NCBI GenBank assembly: GCA_947448105.1
Contig: CANFNE010000110.1
Span: forward strand, 1-8,006
Direction of reading: 5' to 3'
Length of the DNA stretch: 8,006 bases
DNA from: Burkholderiales bacterium
GTDB taxonomy: Bacteria > Pseudomonadota > Gammaproteobacteria > Burkholderiales > Burkholderiaceae_C
Under the pieces are notes generated by a model. That model had not been told where the DNA came from. It did no database searches and worked only from the letters and a program-made list of their open reading frames with translations. Shown here in pieces: positions 1-6,291 of this stretch; the stretch's first letter is position 1, and every line of letters starts with the position of its first letter. The translations under genes were made by a program, and so were the position numbers.

Positions 1-579
1 ACGGTCGCGTTGGCCTACCGTCTCGACTACTACCCAGACGAAACTACCTACATCGGCCTGTCCGGCCTGCACGGATCCAACAACCGCAACTTCAACATCA
101 TGGCGCTGGACGGAGGCGTCACGCGCGGTGACTGGCAGTACAACGGCCAACTGACTGTGGGTGAAATGCAGCGGGCGGCAGCCAACGGTGGCACTGCGCA
201 GTGGACTGGAGTTTCAGGCCTCGTGAGCTACAAAATTGTTCCTCGCCTGCAACTGATGGCCCGCGCCGACTACATCCAAAACAGCAATAACGGCGGCGGA
301 ACCTACTACGACAACGGTGGAACTTTTGGCAATGGACTTGGACCGGAACGTGACGCCACCGGCGCCGTGATCGCACTCGATGCAGACACCGGCTACGCCA
401 CCACCGGCGCCAACCTTACCCGATTGAGCCTGGGCACCAACTACCAGATCAACGCCAACACCCAGTGGAAAACCGAGTACCGCTTGGACCAGTCCACCGG
501 TTACAACTTCTTGCTTGACGACGGCACCTATAGCAAAACCAAGAACAGCCTGGGCACCTCACTCGTCCTATCCTTCTAA
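1..579 (+). CDS. Outer-membrane beta-barrel protein, DUF3138-like (C-terminal part)
   Basis: This is the 3' part of a gene that begins before the window; the frame is open from base 1 to the TAA at 577-579, giving about 192 visible residues. The sequence reads as a series of short amphipathic strands with alternating polar and hydrophobic residues, rich in Tyr, Asn, Gly and Thr, separated by Gly/Asp/Asn-rich turns, as in porin-type barrels. The last strand ends in LGTSLVLSF with a terminal Phe, the usual C-terminal signal recognised by the Bam machinery. The motif DQSTGYNF followed by this last strand resembles the end of DUF3138 proteins of Burkholderiales, which are predicted outer-membrane proteins of unknown substrate. 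The signal peptide and N-terminal region lie outside the window, so the family call rests on the C-terminus alone. A generic porin is the main alternative. Confidence 0.7.
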   Translation, partial: TVALAYRLDYYPDETTYIGLSGLHGSNNRNFNIMALDGGVTRGDWQYNGQLTVGEMQRAAANGGTAQWTGVSGLVSYKIVPRLQLMARADYIQNSNNGGGTYYDNGGTFGNGLGPERDATGAVIALDADTGYATTGANLTRLSLGTNYQINANTQWKTEYRLDQSTGYNFLLDDGTYSKTKNSLGTSLVLSF

Positions 580-585
580 ACGACA

Positions 586-617
586 ACCGCCGCCCAACCT
601 TGCGGTTTGGCGGCGGT
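586..617 (+). terminator. Hairpin after the outer-membrane protein gene, probably bidirectional
   Basis: ACCGCCGCC at 586-594 pairs perfectly with GGCGGCGGT at 609-617. After one mismatch (C595/T608), AACC at 596-599 pairs with GGTT at 604-607 around the tetraloop TTGC. This is a long GC-rich stem starting 7 bp after the stop of the plus-strand gene. The T tract after it is weak (GTTGTG), so termination efficiency is uncertain. The hairpin also lies 29 bp beyond the end of the convergent transporter gene at 646 and could end that transcript too. Confidence 0.6.
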
Positions 618-645
618 GTTGTGCCAGCGCTCTGTTCGTCGCTGC

Positions 646-1536
646 TTAATTCCCACCCACTTCCGGCGTCGGTTGGCGCAGTTGCCAGACGATGTGCGCC
701 AGCAGCGCCACAAACACCATGGCGCCGCCCAGCACCGTTCGCTGGCTGGGAATCTCGTTGTGGATCAGCCAAACCCAGACCGGCCCGAGCACGGGCTCCG
801 CGATGCCGATCAGCGCCGCTATGGCCGAAGGCAGTAAGCGCGCGCCGGTGACAAACAGCGCCAGGCCCAGGCCCAGGTTCAGCGCGCCAAAGGCAAACAG
901 CAGCGCACCATCCGTAGCGTTGACCGCAAAGCCGCTCACCATAGTGGCTGAAACGCAGGCGGCAATCAGGGTGCCCAGGCACACGGCCGGCATCATGGCC
1001 ACGTGCGCGTGGCGGCGGGTGATGACGGTGGCCGTGGCAAAGGCCAGCGCAATCAGCAGCGCCAGGCCGTCACCAATCGGCGACACATTGCCGCCAAAAG
1101 ACTCCGACACCATTACAGCCACTCCGGAAATCACGGCGGCAATGGCAATCCAAGTGGCGCGCGGTATGCGTTCACGGAAGAACAAAAAGGCCATCAGCGC
1201 AGCAATCAACGGCACGCCGGCTTGCAGCAGCAGCACATTGGCCACCGTGGTGTAGGCCAGCGCCACCACAAAGCAGGTAGGGGCCAGCGCAAAACACGCC
1301 GCCACCCCTACGCCCGGCCAGCCCATGGCCAAAAACAGCGCCACCGTGGTTTTGCGCCCGTTTTGCCAGAGCATGAAAACCAGCAAAAAACTCGCAGCAA
1401 ACACCGATCGCCAAAACACCACAGTCCAGCTGTCGTTCACGGTTAAAAAACGCGCGATGGCGCCGCCAAAGCTCCAGGCCGTCGCCGACCCAAAGACCAG
1501 CCACGCGCCGCGCACGTCCAGAGACTGGGTGCCCAT
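646..1536 (-). CDS. EamA/DMT-superfamily transporter
   Basis: This encodes a 296-residue inner-membrane protein made of two EamA repeats, about residues 10-143 and 155-287, each with roughly five hydrophobic helices, as expected for the 10-TM drug/metabolite transporter superfamily. Family hallmarks are visible: the end of the first repeat reads AFLFFRERIP, and the second contains AEPVLGPVWVWLIHNEIPS, the usual 'EPv..P..a.l...E' pattern. Length matches the family. Substrates cannot be read from sequence; relatives export amino acids, nucleosides or other metabolites, and many are uncharacterised. The ATG at 1536 begins 3 bp after the stop of gloA and has no good separate Shine-Dalgarno (only TAGG, too close), so translation is probably coupled to gloA. 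The family is secure, the function unknown. Confidence 0.9.
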   Translation of the reverse strand: MGTQSLDVRGAWLVFGSATAWSFGGAIARFLTVNDSWTVVFWRSVFAASFLLVFMLWQNGRKTTVALFLAMGWPGVGVAACFALAPTCFVVALAYTTVANVLLLQAGVPLIAALMAFLFFRERIPRATWIAIAAVISGVAVMVSESFGGNVSPIGDGLALLIALAFATATVITRRHAHVAMMPAVCLGTLIAACVSATMVSGFAVNATDGALLFAFGALNLGLGLALFVTGARLLPSAIAALIGIAEPVLGPVWVWLIHNEIPSQRTVLGGAMVFVALLAHIVWQLRQPTPEVGGN

Positions 1537-1539
1537 GGC

Positions 1540-1932
1540 CTATTCGGCGCCCAGGCGTTGGATCAACTCAATCTTGTAGCCATCGGGGTCGGTGACAAAG
1601 GCGATATGCGTCGTGCCGCCCTTGACCGGGCCGGGTTCGCGCGTGACCTTGCCGCCAGCCGCCGTGATGCGCGCGCAGGCGGCGTAAATGTCGCTCATGC
1701 CCAGGGCGACATGGCCGTAGGCGCTGCCCATTTCGTAGCTTTCCACGCCCCAGTTGTAGGTGAGCTCTAGCTCCGCGTGGTCGGGGTTGCTGCCAAAACC
1801 GACAAAGGCCAGTGTGTACTTGTATTCAGGGTTGTCCGAGGTGCGCAGCAGTTGCATGCCGATCACCTGGGTGTAGAAATCAATCGAGCGCTGGAGGTTG
1901 CCAACGCGAAGCATGGTGTGGAGGATTTTCAT
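1540..1932 (-). CDS. gloA: Lactoylglutathione lyase (glyoxalase I)
   Basis: This 130-residue protein isomerises the hemithioacetal of methylglyoxal and glutathione to S-lactoylglutathione, the first step of cytosolic methylglyoxal detoxification. It opens with MKILHTMLRVGNLQRSIDFY, nearly identical to E. coli GloA, and is close to that protein's 135 residues. All four metal ligands known for E. coli GloA are at the same positions: H5, E56, H74 and E122. The segments NPEYKYTLAFVGFG, ELTYNWGV and PVKGGTTHIAFVTDPDGYK are conserved too. The short length places it with the Ni/Co-activated bacterial type. I chose the ATG at 1932 because it matches the family N-terminus; the frame is open 17 codons further (to 1983), but that part has no homology-like sequence. 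No clear Shine-Dalgarno is visible. The second step enzyme (GloB) is not in this window. The transporter gene follows at once downstream. Confidence 0.95.
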   Translation of the reverse strand: MKILHTMLRVGNLQRSIDFYTQVIGMQLLRTSDNPEYKYTLAFVGFGSNPDHAELELTYNWGVESYEMGSAYGHVALGMSDIYAACARITAAGGKVTREPGPVKGGTTHIAFVTDPDGYKIELIQRLGAE

Positions 1933-2052
1933 AGCGCCATTGTCGCGCAGACCCGTGGCCTCCGTGGGCTGGGTTGGGGCCACCTTGGCGACAGCGTCGC
2001 GTCAAGCACAATGGCCGCCTTGATTGCGATATTGATGCCTGCAGGAGCCCCC
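1933..2052. other. Divergent intergenic region between gloA and the cupin gene
   Basis: These 120 bp must hold the promoters of both divergent genes. On the plus strand TTGGCG (1986-1991) and CACAAT (2008-2013) are 16 bp apart, each matching four of six bases of the sigma-70 consensus. That is suggestive at best in GC-rich DNA. I see no convincing operator palindrome. Confidence 0.3.
2043..2047 (+). promoter_or_regulatory. Shine-Dalgarno of the cupin gene
   Basis: AGGAG lies 5 bp before the ATG at 2053. It decides the start, because the same frame is open upstream to 1777 and contains earlier ATG codons that lack a comparable ribosome-binding site. Confidence 0.7.
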
Positions 2053-2436
2053 ATGACCCACTTCACCAAAACCGTTTTGTTCACCGACGTGGACGGCCGC
2101 GCCCGCTTCAAAGAAGAAGCACTAGCGCTAGACCAGGGAACGCCCCAGACCCGGTTGTCCGCATTGTTTGCCAGCGGCGGCTACCAGCTGCGCACCAGCC
2201 CGGTGGGGTTTCGCAGCAGCTTTCATTGCACCGGCGCACCGCAGTGGGTGTTTATCTTGGGCGGGCAGATGGAAATTGGCATTCAAGGCGGGGTCTCGCG
2301 GGTGTTTGGCCCGGGCGAACACTTCTTCAGCGCCGATGTGCTGCCCGAAGGCGCCACGTTTGACCCTGCGGTGCACGGCCACTGGAGCCGCCAGGTCGGG
2401 CCCGATCCCTTGGTCACACTGTTTTTGCGGGCATAA
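2053..2436 (+). CDS. Small cupin-fold protein of unknown function
   Basis: This 127-residue protein appears to be a single-domain cupin (small beta-barrel), with no signal peptide or membrane segment, so probably cytosolic. The first cupin motif is recognisable around residues 55-80: FRSSFHCTGAPQWVFILGGQ, with H58 where the first metal-binding His is expected. The second is around 83-110: the FGPGEHFF turn (85-92) followed by H108 and H110. The usual HxH...E triad is incomplete: only one His is seen in motif 1, and Q64 sits about where the Glu would be. The role could be a small-molecule binding or isomerase/dioxygenase-like fold, but no reaction can be assigned. The start at 2053 is supported by AGGAG 5 bp upstream. 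The gene is divergent from gloA and convergent with rhlE, so it is likely a single-gene unit ending at the hairpin at 2442. Confidence 0.8.
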   Translation: MTHFTKTVLFTDVDGRARFKEEALALDQGTPQTRLSALFASGGYQLRTSPVGFRSSFHCTGAPQWVFILGGQMEIGIQGGVSRVFGPGEHFFSADVLPEGATFDPAVHGHWSRQVGPDPLVTLFLRA

Positions 2437-2463
2437 AAAAAGGCTCCGAGGAGCCCTTTTTTT
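2435..2463. terminator. Bidirectional intrinsic terminator between the cupin gene and rhlE
   Basis: GGCTCC (2442-2447) pairs with GGAGCC (2450-2455). A run of seven A precedes it (2435-2441) and a run of seven T follows it (2457-2463), so both strands read as hairpin plus U tract. The plus-strand gene's TAA overlaps the start of the A run. The convergent rhlE stop is 24 bp from the stem. With the two central bases too few for a loop, the innermost pair must open, leaving a five-pair stem and a four-base loop. Confidence 0.85.
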
Positions 2464-2478
2464 CGTGATCTGCAGCGT

Positions 2479-4272
2479 TTAACGGCCAGCCGGTCCGCGG
2501 TTGCCTCCAGGGCCGCCGCGTCCACGTCCGCCACCGCCACCGCCACCGCCACCGCCACGGGGGCCTTGGCCGCCCGCGCCGCCGCCATATCCGCCGCCGC
2601 CGCCACCGCCACTGCGGTTGCCTTGGTAGCCGCCGCCACGGCGACCGCCGCGTTCGGCCATCAGGTCCACGCTGGTGCGCATCGGGTCAGGCTGGCCACC
2701 GGGTGCGCGGGGTACGCGGGTTTCGCTGGGGAAGCTCGACATGCGGTCCGGTCCCAAGCGCGGGCGCGCCGCGTGGGCGTCGTGCGAACGTGGGGGTTGG
2801 TCTTCGTGGCGGCCGGGGCCGTCGTCGTCACGGGGGAATCCGGCATCGCGTGGCGCGCCACGGGGTGCCTGGCGTGGGCCATTGCTTGGGCCATTGCGGC
2901 CGCCGCCACCGTTGCCTGAACCGCGGGGGCCTTGCGCCTGGCGTTGGCCGCCACCGCCACGGTTGCCGCCGCCGTTGCCGCCGGGGCCTTTGCTTTCGCG
3001 CACGCGGGTCAGCATTTCAGTGCGCGCGGCTTTGGCGGCTGCTTGCATCACGTCGCGGCTGGGCGGTTTGCCTGCGCCGCCCCAGATGGTCTGGCGGCCC
3101 ATGGCGATGGGCTCGGCGCGCTCGCCGGGTTCGGGCGCAAAGCCTTCCACCACCACCACTTCAATGTTTTGCTTGGTAAAGCGCTCGATGTCCTGCATGA
3201 AGCCTTCTTCGTCCAGGCACACCAGGTTCACGGCGGCGCCATCGGCGCCAGCCCGGCCGGTACGGCCAATGCGGTGCACATAGTCTTCGCTCACGTTGGG
3301 GATTTCGTAGTTCACTACGTGCGGCAGGTCGTCAATGTCAATGCCGCGCGCGGCAATGTCGGTGGCTACCAGGGCGCGTACGTCGCCGCTCTTAAACCCT
3401 GCCAACGCCTGGGTACGGGCGGCTTGGCTTTTGTTGCCGTGCAGCGCCATGGCGGAGATGCCGTTCTTTTCTAAAAACTCAGCCACGTTGTTGGCACCAA
3501 ACTTGGTGCGGGTGAACACCAGCACCTGGCTCCAGTTTTGTTCATTGATGATGTGCGCCAGCAGGGCTTTTTTCTTGCCACGGCCCACGGGATGGATGAC
3601 CTGGGTGATGCGCTGCACCGTGGTGTTGCGCGGCGTAACCTGAACGCTTTGCGGGTTTTTCAGCAGGTTATTGGCCAAGTCGCGAATTTCGTCGCTGAAG
3701 GTGGCAGAGAACAACAGGCTTTGCTTGTCGCGCGGCACCAAGGCCAGCACTTTTTTAACGTCATGGACAAAGCCCATGTCGAGCATGCGGTCGGCCTCGT
3801 CCAGCACCAAGATTTGCACCTGGCCCAGGTCCAGCATGCCTTGTTGCTGCAAGTCCAGCAAACGGCCGGGGGTGGCCACCAGCAAGTCCACGCCTTTTTT
3901 GAGCTTGGAGATTTGGGGGTTCATGCCCACGCCGCCAAAAATCACAGTGCTGGTGAGTTCCAGGTATTTGCCGTAAGTGCGGATGGATTCCTCGACCTGG
4001 GCGGCGAGTTCGCGGGTGGGGGTGAGCACCAGGGCGCGGATGCCGATGCCGCCGAATTTGTTTTTGGCAGCCGGGGTAGTGGACAAGCGCTGCAGCATGG
4101 GCAGGGTGAAAGCAGCGGTTTTGCCGGTGCCGGTTTGGGCGCCTCCGAGCAGGTCGTGTCCGGCCAGCACCAGGGGAATGGCTTGGGCTTGGATGGCCGT
4201 GGGGGTTTCGTAGCCTTGCTCAAGCACGGCTTTAAGGATGGCGGGTGCCAGGTTCAATTCGTCGAAGTTCAT
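2479..4272 (-). CDS. rhlE: DEAD-box ATP-dependent RNA helicase, RhlE type
   Basis: This 597-residue protein is a complete DEAD-box helicase that unwinds or remodels RNA, with likely roles in ribosome assembly or RNA decay. Motifs occur in order: Q motif (F3 and GYETPTAIQ at 20-28), motif I AQTGTGKT (45-52), Ia PTRELA (85-90), Ib TPGRLLD (134-140), II DEAD (158-161), III SAT (189-191), V ATDIAARGID (303-312), VI HRIGRTGR (333-340). The core ends near residue 380. The remaining roughly 170 residues (428-597) are low-complexity, rich in Gly, Arg, Pro, Asn and Gln with RGG-like repeats, typical of RNA-binding tails, and include ten consecutive Gly at 573-582. The opening MNFDELNLAPAILKAV is RhlE-like; other DEAD-box groups (RhlB, SrmB, DeaD) fit less well. 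The ATG at 4272 fits the family N-terminus. The gene is monocistronic in appearance and divergent from ettA. Confidence 0.93.
   Translation of the reverse strand: MNFDELNLAPAILKAVLEQGYETPTAIQAQAIPLVLAGHDLLGGAQTGTGKTAAFTLPMLQRLSTTPAAKNKFGGIGIRALVLTPTRELAAQVEESIRTYGKYLELTSTVIFGGVGMNPQISKLKKGVDLLVATPGRLLDLQQQGMLDLGQVQILVLDEADRMLDMGFVHDVKKVLALVPRDKQSLLFSATFSDEIRDLANNLLKNPQSVQVTPRNTTVQRITQVIHPVGRGKKKALLAHIINEQNWSQVLVFTRTKFGANNVAEFLEKNGISAMALHGNKSQAARTQALAGFKSGDVRALVATDIAARGIDIDDLPHVVNYEIPNVSEDYVHRIGRTGRAGADGAAVNLVCLDEEGFMQDIERFTKQNIEVVVVEGFAPEPGERAEPIAMGRQTIWGGAGKPPSRDVMQAAAKAARTEMLTRVRESKGPGGNGGGNRGGGGQRQAQGPRGSGNGGGGRNGPSNGPRQAPRGAPRDAGFPRDDDGPGRHEDQPPRSHDAHAARPRLGPDRMSSFPSETRVPRAPGGQPDPMRTSVDLMAERGGRRGGGYQGNRSGGGGGGGYGGGAGGQGPRGGGGGGGGGGRGRGGPGGNRGPAGR
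2528..2557 (-). repeat. Five perfect CCGCCA hexanucleotide copies within rhlE
   Basis: CCGCCA is repeated five times without interruption (2528-2533, 2534-2539, 2540-2545, 2546-2551, 2552-2557). It encodes paired Gly codons (GGT GGC) on the minus strand and accounts for the ten-Gly run at residues 573-582. Less regular GGN-rich stretches continue to about 2640. Because the unit is six bases, copy-number change would lengthen or shorten the tail without a frameshift. Confidence 0.9.
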
Positions 4273-4554
4273 AAAGATGCACCGGTTTGCGGGTGCTTGC
4301 GTACCGGCCTGTCCCTTGGCGGTTTACCAAAGGTCAGTCATAGGCAGGTAGATTCAAAAATGGAACGAACCGCTTTGGTTGCTGTTCCCAGCATGTTGCT
4401 GTCATTGCGGGCAACTGAAACTCCGCAAGTGCGCCGATTGTCGCACGTTGCGCCGTGGTCCCAAAAACGCCTTCCAGGGCTTGTGCAAAGCGATGGTGCG
4501 ACGCGCAGTCGATAATACCGGCTCCTCCCTTTTTGACTTCTCTCGGATACCGCA
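4273..4554. other. Divergent intergenic region between rhlE and ettA
   Basis: This 282 bp stretch has no gene I can support. It must contain promoters in both directions. On the plus strand GATAAT (4511-4516) matches five of six bases of a -10 box, 39 bp before the ettA start, but no -35 element is found at a proper distance. An 8 bp direct repeat GTTGCTGT occurs at 4378-4385 and 4395-4402, of unknown meaning. On the rhlE side, CCGGT and ACCGG elements (about 4280-4315) could pair into a weak hairpin just before the start codon. Nothing here resembles a known riboswitch or tRNA. Confidence 0.45.
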
Positions 4555-6216
4555 ATGGCCCAATACGTTTTTTCCATGAACCGCCTCGGCAAGATCGTGC
4601 CGCCCAAGCGCCACATTTTGAAAGATGTGTCCTTAAGTTTCTTTCCCGGCGCCAAGATCGGCGTGCTCGGCACCAACGGTTCGGGCAAATCCACCCTGCT
4701 CAAAATCATGGCAGGCCTGGACAAAGAGATCGAGGGCGAAGCCATTCCCATGGCGGGCCTGAACATCGGCTACCTGCCCCAAGAGCCCCAGCTTGACCCC
4801 ACCCAAACCGTGCGCGAAAGCGTCGAAGCGGGCATGGGCAAGGTTTTTTCGGCCAAGGCGCGCTTGGAAGAGGTTTACACCGCGTACGGCGAAGAAGACG
4901 CCGACTTTGACGCGCTGGCAGCCGAACAGGCTGAGTTGGAGGCCATCATCGCCACCGCTGGCACGGACTCTGAGCACCAGTTGGAAATCGCCGCCGACGC
5001 GCTGCGCCTGCCGCCCTGGGACGCCAACATCGGCGTGCTCTCGGGTGGCGAGAAGCGCCGCGTGGCGCTGTGCCGCCTCTTGCTGTCCAAGCCCGACATG
5101 CTGTTGCTGGACGAGCCCACCAACCACTTGGACGCCGAATCGGTGGACTGGCTGGAGCAGTTTTTGCAGCGCTACCCCGGCACTGTGGTGGCCATTACCC
5201 ATGACCGCTACTTTTTGGACAACGCCGCCGAATGGATTTTGGAAATGGACCGCGGCTCGGGTATTCCCTACAAGGGCAATTACTCCGACTGGCTGCAACA
5301 AAAGCAAGCCCGCCTGGAAGCCGAGCAAAAGGGCGAAGAGTCCCGCGCCAAGGCCCTGAAGAAAGAGCTGGAATGGTCACGCCAAAACCCCAAGGCGCGC
5401 CAGGCCAAGAGCAAAGCCCGCCTGGCCCGCTTTGAGGAACTGAGCGACTTTGAATACCAAAAGCGCAACGAGACCAACGAAATCTTCATCCCCGTGGCCG
5501 ACCGCCTGGGCCAGGAAGTCATTGAGTTCGTCAACGTGACCAAGTCTTTTGGCGACCGCGTGCTGATTGACGACCTGAGCTTCAAGGTGCCGCCAGGCGC
5601 GATCGTGGGCATCATCGGGCCCAACGGCGCCGGTAAATCAACCCTCTTCAAAATGATTGCCGGACGCGAAAAGCCCGATTCCGGCGAAGTCAAAATCGGC
5701 CAAACCGTCAAGATGGCCTTTGTAGACCAGAACCGCGACGACCTGGCCAACGAGAAAACCGTCTGGGAAGACGTCTCGGGCGGCTTGGACATTTTGAACG
5801 TGGGCAAGTTCCAGATGGCCAGCCGCGCGTACTGCGGGCGCTTCAACTTCAACGGCGCAGACCAGCAAAAGCGCGTGGGCACGCTCTCGGGCGGTGAACG
5901 CGGCCGGTTGCACCTGGCCAAAACCCTGATCGCGGGCGGCAATGTGCTCATGCTCGATGAGCCGTCCAACGACTTGGACGTGGAAACCCTGCGCGCCCTG
6001 GAAGACGCGTTGCTCGAATTTGCCGGCACGCTGATGGTGATTAGCCATGACCGCTGGTTTTTGGACCGCATCGCCACCCACATCCTGGCCTGCGAGGGCG
6101 ACAGCCACTGGGTGTTCTTTGACGGCAACTACCAGGAATACGAAGCCGACAAAAAGCGCCGCCTGGGCGAAGAGGGCGCCAAGCCCAAGCGCATGCGCTA
6201 CAAGGCGCTCAAGTAA
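4555..6216 (+). CDS. ettA: Energy-dependent translational throttle protein (ABC-F ATPase)
   Basis: This 553-residue soluble protein has two ABC ATPase domains and no membrane segment. EttA binds the ribosomal E site and, depending on ATP/ADP, gates formation of the first peptide bonds. The first domain has Walker A GTNGSGKST (39-47), signature LSGGE (162-166), Walker B LLLDEP with catalytic E187, and H216 in THDR. The second has GPNGAGKST (355-363), LSGGE (444-448), MLDEP with E469, and H498 in SHDR. The interdomain linker (about 243-325), basic and helical with KARLARFEEL, is the P-site tRNA interaction motif of ABC-F proteins. The opening MAQYVFSMNRLGKIVPPKRHILK and the total length agree closely with E. 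coli EttA (555), separating it from Uup, YheS and YbiT. The ATG at 4555 fits the family; only a weak GGA (4545-4547) lies upstream. A terminator follows the stop, so it is probably transcribed alone. Confidence 0.96.
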   Translation: MAQYVFSMNRLGKIVPPKRHILKDVSLSFFPGAKIGVLGTNGSGKSTLLKIMAGLDKEIEGEAIPMAGLNIGYLPQEPQLDPTQTVRESVEAGMGKVFSAKARLEEVYTAYGEEDADFDALAAEQAELEAIIATAGTDSEHQLEIAADALRLPPWDANIGVLSGGEKRRVALCRLLLSKPDMLLLDEPTNHLDAESVDWLEQFLQRYPGTVVAITHDRYFLDNAAEWILEMDRGSGIPYKGNYSDWLQQKQARLEAEQKGEESRAKALKKELEWSRQNPKARQAKSKARLARFEELSDFEYQKRNETNEIFIPVADRLGQEVIEFVNVTKSFGDRVLIDDLSFKVPPGAIVGIIGPNGAGKSTLFKMIAGREKPDSGEVKIGQTVKMAFVDQNRDDLANEKTVWEDVSGGLDILNVGKFQMASRAYCGRFNFNGADQQKRVGTLSGGERGRLHLAKTLIAGGNVLMLDEPSNDLDVETLRALEDALLEFAGTLMVISHDRWFLDRIATHILACEGDSHWVFFDGNYQEYEADKKRRLGEEGAKPKRMRYKALK

Positions 6217-6227
6217 ACCAGCCTGGC

Positions 6228-6253
6228 GGCTCCGGCCGCCCGGTTCCGGAGCC
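6228..6253 (+). other. First hairpin after ettA, without T tract
   Basis: GGCTCCGG (6228-6235) pairs perfectly with CCGGAGCC (6246-6253) around a 10-base loop, 11 bp after the ettA stop. It lacks a T tract, so it may protect the mRNA 3' end or assist the terminator immediately downstream rather than terminate alone. Confidence 0.6.
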
Positions 6254-6258
6254 CAAAC

Positions 6259-6291
6259 AACGCTGCAACGGAAACGGTGCAGCGTTTTTTT
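6259..6291 (+). terminator. Intrinsic terminator of ettA
   Basis: AACGCTGCA (6259-6267) pairs perfectly with TGCAGCGTT (6278-6286) around a 10-base loop, and seven T run from 6285 to 6291. This is a textbook rho-independent terminator for the plus strand. Its last T bases overlap the stop codon of the convergent transporter gene (6290-6292). The minus strand has no matching U tract, so that gene may not be terminated here. Confidence 0.9.

Noticed and set aside
449..982. Minus-strand 177-codon open frame overlapping the ends of the outer-membrane protein and first transporter genes
   Set aside because: It is out of frame with both supported genes, crosses the terminator hairpin at 586-617, and has a composition typical of frame shadows (many Arg, Cys, Trp).
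1933..1983. N-terminal extension of gloA by 17 codons
   Set aside because: The family starts at the MKILHTMLRV sequence, and the metal ligands take their E. coli numbering only from the ATG at 1932.
1777..2052. Upstream in-frame extension of the cupin gene to 1777
   Set aside because: It would overlap gloA antisense and lacks a ribosome-binding site; the ATG at 2053 has AGGAG at proper spacing and gives a normal cupin length.
2520..2640. CRISPR-like or other regulatory repeat array
   Set aside because: The repeats are short Gly-codon repeats inside the rhlE coding frame, with no spacers.
3538..4515. Long plus-strand open frame (325 codons) opposite the 5' part of rhlE and into the intergenic region
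   Set aside because: It is antisense to a clear helicase gene, rich in His, Gln, Val and Gly as expected from the complement of GC-biased codons, and shows no recognisable domain.
4481..4516. Sigma-70 promoter for ettA built from TTGTGC (4481-4486) and GATAAT (4511-4516)
   Set aside because: The spacing is 24 bp, too long for a normal promoter; only the -10-like element is mentioned, without a promoter call.
4633..6128. Two long minus-strand open frames (231 and 282 codons) opposite ettA
   Set aside because: Both lie wholly inside the strongly conserved ettA reading frame and look like codon-bias shadows without family features.
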